Positions 8,379-15,107 of a stretch of DNA of 49,509 nt are shown here, one piece after another. The notes beneath the pieces were generated by a model. The model saw nothing but the letters and a program-made list of their open reading frames with translations. It ran no database searches and was not told the DNA's origin. Made by a program: the position numbers and the translations under genes. The number at the start of each line of letters is the position of its first letter. Position 1 is the first letter of the stretch. This DNA is from Actinomycetota bacterium (GTDB lineage: Bacteria; Actinomycetota; Actinomycetes; Actinomycetales; Microbacteriaceae), in contig JAFDWM010000299.1 in the NCBI GenBank assembly GCA_018268455.1, positions 1 to 49,509 of the forward strand. The letters are read 5' to 3'.

Positions 8379-9164
8379 TCAGAGTGGCACGTACATCACC
8401 ACGCTGAGCCCCGGCGCGTCGGAGGGCACGAGGCTGTGGTGCTCGAACTCGAGCCGGCCGTCGTCGGGGTGCAGGAACACCCGGCGGCGCGAGGCGAAAC
8501 GCTCCACGGCGTGCTCGGCCCAATGGATCCGGAAGTCGTCGCTCGCGTCGAGCAGCCGCGCGATGAGGGCACGATGACGCTCGGATCCCAGCCGGATGCC
8601 GGCCTCGGCACGGAACTCGGCGAGGAAGCGCCGGCTCTCCTGGTCCCAGTCCGGCAGCATGCGGCGCAGCCGCGGATCCGTGTAGATCAGCCAGAGCAGG
8701 TTGCGATCCGCCGGATCCATGCTCGCGATCGGCGCGTACAGCCGGGCGTAGCGGGGATTCCATCCCACGATCGCCCAGTCGCTCGCCACGACGAAGGCCG
8801 GAAAGGCGAGCGCGTCGACCAGTCGCTGCAGATGATCCGGGATCCGCTCCGCCTCGTCCGCCGGCCCGTCCTCCGCGGGGCCCGCGAGTCGCACCACGTA
8901 GTCGATCTCCGCCGCGCTGAGCTGCAGCACGCGTGCGACCGCGCCCAGCACCTGACGGGACACTCCGATGTCGCGGCCCTGCTCGAGCCAGGTGAACCAG
9001 CTCGCGCTGACCCCGGCGAGCGCGGCCACCTCCTCCCGGCTGAGGCCGGTGTCGCCGCGACGCGACGCCTGAGGCAGCCCCAGTGCCGAGCGGCTCGCGG
9101 CACGGCGGCGGGAGGCGAGGAACTCCCCCAGCTGCTCGCGACGGGGCGTGCGCGGACGGATCAT
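8379..9164 (-). CDS. XRE-family regulator with MmyB-like ligand domain
   Basis: 261-residue cytosolic regulator. An N-terminal XRE helix-turn-helix (about residues 30-90, GLSREEVAALAGVSASWFTWLEQGRDIGVS) is followed by an MmyB-type domain with VVASDWAIVGWNPRYARLY, NLLWLIYTDP and RLEFEHHSLVPSD. This architecture is widespread in actinobacteria, often next to SDR genes, and an SDR lies about 0.6 kb downstream on the same strand. Fatty-acid-like ligands have been proposed for the MmyB fold. It is divergent from ilvD, with AGTACT repeats in between. Target and ligand are not established. Confidence 0.85.
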   Translation of the reverse strand: MIRPRTPRREQLGEFLASRRRAASRSALGLPQASRRGDTGLSREEVAALAGVSASWFTWLEQGRDIGVSRQVLGAVARVLQLSAAEIDYVVRLAGPAEDGPADEAERIPDHLQRLVDALAFPAFVVASDWAIVGWNPRYARLYAPIASMDPADRNLLWLIYTDPRLRRMLPDWDQESRRFLAEFRAEAGIRLGSERHRALIARLLDASDDFRIHWAEHAVERFASRRRVFLHPDDGRLEFEHHSLVPSDAPGLSVVMYVPL

Positions 9165-9172
9165 GCGAAAAC

Positions 9173-9192
9173 AGTACTCCGAGTACTAGTAC
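9173..9192. promoter_or_regulatory. AGTACT repeat cluster, candidate XRE operator
   Basis: AGTACTCCGAGTACTAGTAC contains two AGTACT hexamers (each self-complementary) 3 bp apart, forming a 15-bp inverted repeat, plus a third partial copy. It lies 9 nt upstream of the XRE start and about 50-70 bp upstream of ilvD. It is probably the regulator's own operator; an effect on ilvD is possible. Confidence 0.55.
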
Positions 9193-9240
9193 AAACCCTC
9201 CTCCGGCTCGGGCTCGGCAGAACGATGCGACAGGTCCACA

Positions 9241-11106
9241 ATGGTCACCATGGTCGCTTATCGCTCTCGCACGGTCACCCACGGACGCAACATGGCGGGC
9301 GCCCGCGCCCTCTTCCGCGCCGCCGGCGTCGACGGCAAGGATCTCGGACGCAAGCCGATCATCGCCGTCGCGAACTCCTTCACCGAGTTCGTGCCGGGGC
9401 ACACGCACCTCGCCCCGGTCGGGCGCATCGTGTCGGAAGCGATCAGCGAGGCCGGTGGCATCCCCCGCGAGTTCAACACGATCGCCGTCGACGACGGCAT
9501 CGCGATGGGCCACGGCGGCATGCTCTACTCGCTGCCGTCGCGCGACCTCATCGCCGACTCCGTCGAGTACATGGTGAACGCGCACTGCGCCGACGCCCTC
9601 GTCTGCATCTCGAACTGCGACAAGATCACCCCCGGCATGCTGCTCGCGGCCCTGCGCCTGAACATCCCGACCGTGTTCGTCTCGGGCGGCCCGATGGAGG
9701 CCGGCCGTGCGACGCTCGTCGACGGCACCGTGCGCTCCCTCGACCTCGTGGACGCGATCAGCGACGCCGTGAATGAGAAGATCTCGGACGCCGACATCCT
9801 GCGCATCGAGGAGTCGGCGTGCCCGACCTGCGGATCCTGCTCCGGCATGTTCACCGCGAATTCGATGAACTGCCTCACCGAGGCGATCGGGCTGTCCCTG
9901 CCCGGCAACGGCTCGGTGCTCGCGACCCACACCGCTCGCCGTGCGCTGTACGAGAAGGCCGGATCCCTCGTGGTCGACATCGCGAAGCGCTACTACGACG
10001 GCGACGACGAGAGCGTGCTGCCGAAGAGCATCGCCACGCACGCGGCGTTCGGCAATGCGATGGCGCTGGACATCGCGATGGGCGGATCCACCAACACGAT
10101 CCTGCATCTGCTCGCCGCCGCGCACGAGGCCGGCGTCGACTTCGGCCTCGCCGAGATCGACGCGATCTCCCGTCGCGTGCCGTGCCTGGCCAAGGTGGCC
10201 CCGAACTCCGCAGGCGGGCGCATCTATTACATGGAGGACGTGCATCGCGCGGGCGGCATCCCCGCCCTGCTCGGCGAGCTGCGCCGCGGTGGACTGCTCG
10301 ACGACACCGTGCACACGGTGCACGCCGCGACGCTCCGCGAGTGGCTCGACGAGTGGGACATCCGCGGCGGATCGGCCTCCGAGGTGTCGCAGGACCTGTG
10401 GCACGCGGCGCCCGGCGGTCGCCGCTCGTCCACCGCGTTCTCGCAGTCCGAGCGCTGGGCCTCGCTCGACACCGACGCCGAGGGCGGCTGCATCCGCGAC
10501 ATCGCGCACGCCTACTCGAAGGACGGCGGCCTCGGCGTGCTGCACGGCAACATCGCCGAGAACGGCGCCGTGGTGAAGACCGCGGGCGTGGACGAGTCGA
10601 TCTGGACGTTCTCCGGCCCGGCCGTGGTCTGCGAATCGCAGGACGAGGCGGTAGAGAAGATCCTGAACAAGCAGGTCAAGGAAGGCGACGTCGTCGTCAT
10701 CCGCTACGAGGGCCCCAAGGGCGGCCCCGGCATGCAGGAGATGCTGTACCCGACCTCGTTCCTGAAGGGCCGCGGCCTCGGCAAGGCCTGCGCGCTGATC
10801 ACCGACGGGCGCTTCTCCGGCGGCACCTCCGGCCTGTCGATCGGGCACGTCTCGCCGGAGGCGGCCGCGGGCGGCATGATCGCCCTCGTCGAGGACGGCG
10901 ACATCATCTCGATCGACATCCCGACCCGCAAGCTCGAGCTCGACGTGCCGTGGGAGGAGCTGGAGCGCCGCCGCGAGCACCTCGAGGCCCATGGCGGCTA
11001 CCGTCCGAAGGGCCGCGTCCGCGAGGTGAGCCCGGCACTGCGCGCGTACGCGCACTTCGCCCAGTCGGCCGACAAGGGCGCCATCCGCATCGTCCCGGAG
11101 CTCTGA
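9241..11106 (+). CDS. ilvD: Dihydroxy-acid dehydratase (E. coli-type)
   Basis: Fe-S dehydratase of branched-chain amino-acid synthesis, converting 2,3-dihydroxy-isovalerate and -methylvalerate to the 2-oxo acids. The 621 residues align nearly end to end with E. coli IlvD, from YRS-x4[15 protein letters not shown] to SADKGAIR. Cluster-binding motifs are NCDKITPG (Cys126) and [18 protein letters not shown] (Cys194-Cys200). The first Cys of the [2Fe-2S] class is absent, as in the oxygen-sensitive E. coli class. ATG 9241 has a weak AGG site; ATG 9250 matches the E. coli N-terminus better and may be the true start. It is a lone ilv gene here, with ilvBNC elsewhere. Confidence 0.97.
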   Translation: MVTMVAYRSRTVTHGRNMAGARALFRAAGVDGKDLGRKPIIAVANSFTEFVPGHTHLAPVGRIVSEAISEAGGIPREFNTIAVDDGIAMGHGGMLYSLPSRDLIADSVEYMVNAHCADALVCISNCDKITPGMLLAALRLNIPTVFVSGGPMEAGRATLVDGTVRSLDLVDAISDAVNEKISDADILRIEESACPTCGSCSGMFTANSMNCLTEAIGLSLPGNGSVLATHTARRALYEKAGSLVVDIAKRYYDGDDESVLPKSIATHAAFGNAMALDIAMGGSTNTILHLLAAAHEAGVDFGLAEIDAISRRVPCLAKVAPNSAGGRIYYMEDVHRAGGIPALLGELRRGGLLDDTVHTVHAATLREWLDEWDIRGGSASEVSQDLWHAAPGGRRSSTAFSQSERWASLDTDAEGGCIRDIAHAYSKDGGLGVLHGNIAENGAVVKTAGVDESIWTFSGPAVVCESQDEAVEKILNKQVKEGDVVVIRYEGPKGGPGMQEMLYPTSFLKGRGLGKACALITDGRFSGGTSGLSIGHVSPEAAAGGMIALVEDGDIISIDIPTRKLELDVPWEELERRREHLEAHGGYRPKGRVREVSPALRAYAHFAQSADKGAIRIVPEL

Positions 11107-11139
11107 GCCCCGACCCGCCGTGCGCCGCGGTGCGGAGAG

Positions 11140-11802
11140 TCAGCCGCGCCCGGTCAGGCCGCCACGAAGAGCGGCGAATGCGTGCGCGCGCACGCCCGGC
11201 CGTCCTTCCCGGATCGCCTGAGCCGAGGCCCCGACCGCAACCTGGTCGTACGGCCACCAGTCCACGAGGTGCACGGCTTCGGCCAGCATCCACGCGGCGA
11301 CATCCGCCTGGTGGGACGGAAGACCCTGCGGCAACGCCGCAGCGACCGCGTCTCGGACGTCGAGGTAGTGGGAGTGGACCCGCAGCGTGAGGGCCCTGCT
11401 GCCGAGCACGAGCGTGGCGAAGCCGTGCCACGCGCCCGGGTTCGCCGTCGCGAGCACGCGCGCGGTTCCTCCGGAACTCTCGCGCTCGACGCAGTAGCGC
11501 TCGATCGCGTCCACGACCTCGGCGAGGGAGGACGCCCCGTCGAGGGCTTCAGTGATCCGGCGCACGTCACCGTCGAACTCGTCGAAGACCAGATCCTCCT
11601 TGAGCGGGAAGTGATTCGTGACGGTCATCTTCGAGACCCCTGCCGCCTCGGCGATCTCTGCGATCGAGACCCCGTCGAAACCTCGCTCGGCGAAGAGCAT
11701 CATCGCCGTGTCGGAGATGCGCGCGCGGCGCCGGTCCTTGGCGCTCAGAACACCCGCACCCGCGGTGCTTCGCCCGCTCGGCACATCGGCACTTGACGTC
11801 AT
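11140..11802 (-). CDS. TetR-family transcriptional regulator
   Basis: 220-residue repressor. The TetR N-terminal HTH covers about residues 28-75 (FDGVSIAEIAEAAGVSKMTVTNHFPLKEDLV). The C-terminal part is a variable helical ligand-binding domain. It is divergent from an FAD monooxygenase with a 64-nt shared region carrying a palindrome, the classic arrangement in which the repressor controls itself and the enzyme. ATG 11802 lies 6 nt after a TAGACT -10 box. Its 3' end lies only 33 nt from the end of ilvD (convergent). Confidence 0.9.
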   Translation of the reverse strand: MTSSADVPSGRSTAGAGVLSAKDRRRARISDTAMMLFAERGFDGVSIAEIAEAAGVSKMTVTNHFPLKEDLVFDEFDGDVRRITEALDGASSLAEVVDAIERYCVERESSGGTARVLATANPGAWHGFATLVLGSRALTLRVHSHYLDVRDAVAAALPQGLPSHQADVAAWMLAEAVHLVDWWPYDQVAVGASAQAIREGRPGVRAHAFAALRGGLTGRG

Positions 11803-11808
11803 GCGATC

Positions 11809-11850
11809 AGTCTAGCAATATTGGGTTCAACCTAATTTTAGGTTCAACAT
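11809..11850. promoter_or_regulatory. TetR operator and divergent promoter
   Basis: The AT-rich core AACCTAA-TT-TTAGGTT (11829-11844) is a 7-bp inverted repeat. It is overlaid by two direct copies of GGTTCAACMTAATTTT starting at 11825 and 11841. The tetR -10 (TAGACT, minus strand, plus 11809-11814) lies 6 nt before its ATG. A repressor bound at the core would cover promoters in both directions. Confidence 0.65.
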
Positions 11851-11866
11851 AATTTTGGAGACTGAC

Positions 11867-13366
11867 ATGGAAGACGCGATCATCGTCGGCGGCGGCCCGG
11901 TGGGCCTCCTGCTCGCTCTCGAGCTCTCACTCGCCGGAGCGGATCCGGTGGTGCTGGAGCGATACGAGACGATCGACCCCACGATCAAGGCCGGATCACT
12001 CAACGCCCGCGCGGCCGATGCGCTGCGCCGCCGGGGCATCGCCTTCGGCGGCGACGACCCTCTGCTGACCCCCGGCACCATCGGGGTCCGCGCCCCGCGT
12101 GTACCCGGCGCCGTCCGGCCCGAACCCGGGCCGTTCACGCCGCCGCGCTTCGCCGGTCATGTGGCCGGGATGACGCTGCGTCCGGACCTGGTGCGCTGGG
12201 ACGAGCTCGGACGCACCGCGGAATCGGCGCTGGTGGCGCAGCAGCAGGTGCAGGCCGTGCTGCGCGAGCGGCTCGCGGAGCGCGGAGTGCCGGTACGCCA
12301 GTCCGTCACCGTGACGGGGCTGAGCGTGCACGACGATCACGTCGTCGTGCACGCCGACACCGGGGATCTCGACGCACGCTGGGTCATCGGCGCGGACGGC
12401 GGCCGCAGCATCGTCCGCAAGAGCGCCGGGTTCGGGTTCGACGGGCTGGGCGGCGTGATGACCGGCTACCAGGCGCTGGTCGACGGCGAGGGTCTCGACA
12501 CGATCCCGCTGGGATGGCACGTCACCTCCGCCGGCGTGTTCCGGCGCATGCCGAACAATCTGATCCTCACCGCGGAGTTCGACGGCGCCCCGGCAGACCG
12601 GGATGTCGAGATCACGGCCGAGGAGCTGACTCGGGCGATCCGCCGCGTCACCGGCGTCGACGCCACCGTCGCCGACGTGCTCAGCGCGACCCGGTTCACC
12701 GACAACACCCGCGCGGCCGATCACTATCGCCGTGGCCGTGTGCTGCTGGCCGGCGATGCCGCGCACGTGCACCCGCCCTTCGGCGGCCAGGGACTCTCGC
12801 TCGGCGTGCTCGACGCGACCGCGCTGGGCTGGAGGCTGGCCGGGGTGATCACCGCACGCCTGCCCGAGAGCGTCCTCGAGGATTACGACGCCGAGCGCCG
12901 GCCGGAGGCAGAGCGGATCCTGGAGTGGAGCCGCGCCCAGGTCGCCGTGATGCGCACGGATGAGCGCTCTCGTGCCGCCGGCCGGCTGCTGCGGCGCCTC
13001 ATCGACACCAGAGACGGCGCGACCGAGATGGTGCGGGTGCTCTCCGGCGATGTCGTGGGGTACGGAGCGCCGGGCGAACTCGCCGGCTCCTTCGCCCCCG
13101 ACTGGGCCGGCGCCCCCGGCGAGGCGGGTTCGTATTTCGACGTGGCGGCCGACGGGGCCTTCGTACTCGCGCACCGGGTCGGCGCCGCTGTGCCGGAGTC
13201 CGCACTGTCCAGTGACGTGCGTGTGTTCGCAGGGCTCGATGTGCCGGCACCGCTCGTACTGGTCCGGCCCGACGGTGTGATCGCCTGGGCGGGTGACGAT
13301 TCGGACGCCCTCTGCGATGCACTCCGTACGGCCGGGCGGGCGCACAATGCGCGGGTACGCGTCTGA
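11867..13366 (+). CDS. FAD-dependent aromatic monooxygenase (PheA/TfdB-type)
   Basis: Class A flavoprotein hydroxylase, 499 residues. The N-terminal GxGxxG FAD motif is IIVGGGPVGLLLALELS (residues about 4-20), the central DG motif is VIGADGGRSIVRK, and the second FAD motif is GDAAHVHPPFGGQGLSLGVLDA. A thioredoxin-like C-terminal region with FAGLDVPAPLVLVRPDGVIAW completes the layout. Such enzymes hydroxylate phenols, polyketides or drugs such as rifampicin. TetR control suggests an inducible detoxification or degradation role, but the substrate is unknown. ATG 11867 has GGAG at 6-nt spacing; an upstream in-frame TTG (11855) is rejected. Confidence 0.9.
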   Translation: MEDAIIVGGGPVGLLLALELSLAGADPVVLERYETIDPTIKAGSLNARAADALRRRGIAFGGDDPLLTPGTIGVRAPRVPGAVRPEPGPFTPPRFAGHVAGMTLRPDLVRWDELGRTAESALVAQQQVQAVLRERLAERGVPVRQSVTVTGLSVHDDHVVVHADTGDLDARWVIGADGGRSIVRKSAGFGFDGLGGVMTGYQALVDGEGLDTIPLGWHVTSAGVFRRMPNNLILTAEFDGAPADRDVEITAEELTRAIRRVTGVDATVADVLSATRFTDNTRAADHYRRGRVLLAGDAAHVHPPFGGQGLSLGVLDATALGWRLAGVITARLPESVLEDYDAERRPEAERILEWSRAQVAVMRTDERSRAAGRLLRRLIDTRDGATEMVRVLSGDVVGYGAPGELAGSFAPDWAGAPGEAGSYFDVAADGAFVLAHRVGAAVPESALSSDVRVFAGLDVPAPLVLVRPDGVIAWAGDDSDALCDALRTAGRAHNARVRV

Positions 13367-13417
13367 TCGCACTCAGAACATCGTCCAAGCGGCAGGACGG
13401 TGCGCCGGCGGCGTCAT

Positions 13418-14968
13418 TCAGCGCTCGTAGAGCAGGATGACGCTGCCCGCGCCGTCGTGTCGCTGGGTCTCGTGGTAGCCGAGCTGCTGCAGCGGGGCCA
13501 GCCCCCAGGTGTCCTCGACGCCCTCGAACTTCAGCTCGACCACCCACACCCGGTCGACGCCGTCGAAGCGGCCCATGCCTGCGGCACGCGGGATGCCGTA
13601 GCTCTGGTCGTACCAGGTGTAGGAGTCGGGGTAGTGCGTGCGCAGCAGCAGATCGCGGGTGTTGCGGAACGCGTGCGGGTCGGTCTCCTTCGCCAGACGC
13701 GTGCGCTGCGACGGCCGCGCCCCGTCGTCGAACACGATGCCGTCGCCTGGCTGAGCGTTGGCGCTGATGTACGCACTGATGTCGTTCCAGTCCGAGCCGT
13801 TCTTGGCGTACGGTCCACGCTGCAAGGCCGCGACCGGCACGGCGGCGGCCACGACGGCCGCGACCGAGACCGCGGCGAGTGCGACACCGAGCCGACGGCG
13901 CGGCAGACGCGCGAGCCGCCGCACGCCGAGTGCCATCATGATCGCGACCGCGGGGGCGGAGAAGGTGCCGTAGCGGGCGGTGTAGCCGGACACGAACGGG
14001 CTGGCGGCGATCAGGAGCCCCATCGGGAGGACCATCCAGCTCAGCGCGAAGGTCTCGAGTCGCATACCGAGCGGCGCACCGGATCGGCGGATCCGCATCG
14101 CCTCCCTGACGAAGTAGATCGCCGCGACGAGGATCAGCGCCCAGGCGATGGCGGCGAACCACCACTCCTGGAACCACATGTCGCGCAGCACGACCTCGGG
14201 CGTGATCGACTCGCGCACCGCGAGGAAGGCGATCTGGCGCCGCTGCAGGAATCCGAACCAGGCCAGCGGGGAGGCGAGGACGAGCGCCGCGCCGGTGCTC
14301 ACGGCGGCGGCCCGCCAGCGCCGGCGCAGCGGCGCGCTGCACAGCACGATCACGACGAGCGCCGGCACCATGAGCGCGACGTAGAGGAACAGCCAGATCC
14401 CGACCGTGAGCACGGCCGAATATGCGATCCAGCCACCGAGCGCTCTGCCTTCTCGACGGCCGATCTCGACCAGGATCGCGCACAGCACCGCGGCGAGCGC
14501 CGCCGTCATCGCGTAGGAGCGCGCTTCCTCGCCCGCGAAGATCAGTCGCGGCAGGATCGCGGCGAAGAGGCCGGCGAGCACCGCGAACCGCAGGGACCCG
14601 AAACGCCCGCACATCCACACGACCGCGGCGACGCACACGCCGATCGCGAGCGCGGAGGGGAAGCGGATCGAGAACGCGCTCGATCCGAACACCTCGATCC
14701 AGGCATGCAGGCCGACGTAGTACAGCCCGTGCACGGCGTCGACATAGCTCAGCATGTGCACGAGCGATGGCAGCGGCCGCGTCGCCGACATGAGACTCGC
14801 GGCCTCATCTCCCCACAGCGACGGGATCCAGGATCCCATCGCGCTCGCGACGACGGCGAACAGCCCCGCGATCCCCGCCCACACGGCGAGACGACGCGGA
14901 TCCGCGATCGGCTCCGGGGTGTCACCGGGCGCGAGCGCGGCGTCGACGAGGGGGATCCGACGGCTCAC
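13418..14968 (-). CDS. GT-C type membrane glycosyltransferase (second paralogue)
   Basis: 516-residue polytopic membrane protein with about 10-12 hydrophobic segments. Its first-loop acidic motif SWIPSLWGDEAASLMSA, the GLYYVGLHAWIEVFGSSAFS stretch, GEEARSYAMTAA and the C-terminal KNGSDW mirror the protein encoded at 3240-4718. It is probably a GT39/GT83-like enzyme that uses polyprenyl-phosphate sugars outside the membrane. It sits head-to-head with a TagF-like/GT4 fusion gene, so modification of a wall glycopolymer is a reasonable inference. The start is GTG 14968; a TAGGCT -10-like box (plus 14977-14982) lies 8 nt upstream. Confidence 0.75.
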   Translation of the reverse strand: MSRRIPLVDAALAPGDTPEPIADPRRLAVWAGIAGLFAVVASAMGSWIPSLWGDEAASLMSATRPLPSLVHMLSYVDAVHGLYYVGLHAWIEVFGSSAFSIRFPSALAIGVCVAAVVWMCGRFGSLRFAVLAGLFAAILPRLIFAGEEARSYAMTAALAAVLCAILVEIGRREGRALGGWIAYSAVLTVGIWLFLYVALMVPALVVIVLCSAPLRRRWRAAAVSTGAALVLASPLAWFGFLQRRQIAFLAVRESITPEVVLRDMWFQEWWFAAIAWALILVAAIYFVREAMRIRRSGAPLGMRLETFALSWMVLPMGLLIAASPFVSGYTARYGTFSAPAVAIMMALGVRRLARLPRRRLGVALAAVSVAAVVAAAVPVAALQRGPYAKNGSDWNDISAYISANAQPGDGIVFDDGARPSQRTRLAKETDPHAFRNTRDLLLRTHYPDSYTWYDQSYGIPRAAGMGRFDGVDRVWVVELKFEGVEDTWGLAPLQQLGYHETQRHDGAGSVILLYER

Positions 14969-15042
14969 GTGCGCCGAGCCTAACGGCCCAGCCTTGGCGC
15001 ATTCTCCGAACGCCCCGGCCTGTCATGCGCACGCGGCCCGCG

Positions 15043-15085
15043 CTTCTCATAGCGTTCACCGGGGTTCTCATGGCGTTCACACGGG
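15043..15085 (+). promoter_or_regulatory. PHO-box-like array of four 11-nt direct repeats
   Basis: Consecutive units CTTCTCATAGC, GTTCACCGGG, GTTCTCATGGC and GTTCACACGGG start at 15043, 15054, 15064 and 15075, a spacing of 11, 10 and 11 nt. Viewed as pairs, TTCTCATRGCGTTCAC repeats with a 21-bp period, two helical turns. Units 2 and 4 each match the Streptomyces PhoP direct-repeat consensus (GTTCAYYYRSG form) at about 10 of 11 positions. The array ends 10 nt before a TATCCT -10, as expected for an activator that replaces the -35. PhoP control of wall teichoic-acid genes is known in Bacillus; here it is inferred. Confidence 0.6.
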
Positions 15086-15095
15086 AGCCCGTGAA

Positions 15096-15101
15096 TATCC
15101 T
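15096..15101 (+). promoter_or_regulatory. -10 box of the TagF-like/GT4 gene
   Basis: TATCCT, ending 6 nt before the GTG start at 15108, again suggesting a leaderless mRNA. No -35 consensus is visible; its place is taken by the direct-repeat array. Confidence 0.5.
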
Positions 15102-15107
15102 GGATCC

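Noticed and set aside
9370-9400. IlvD lacks the first cluster cysteine
   Set aside because: That is the normal state of the E. coli-type class, which this sequence matches almost end to end.
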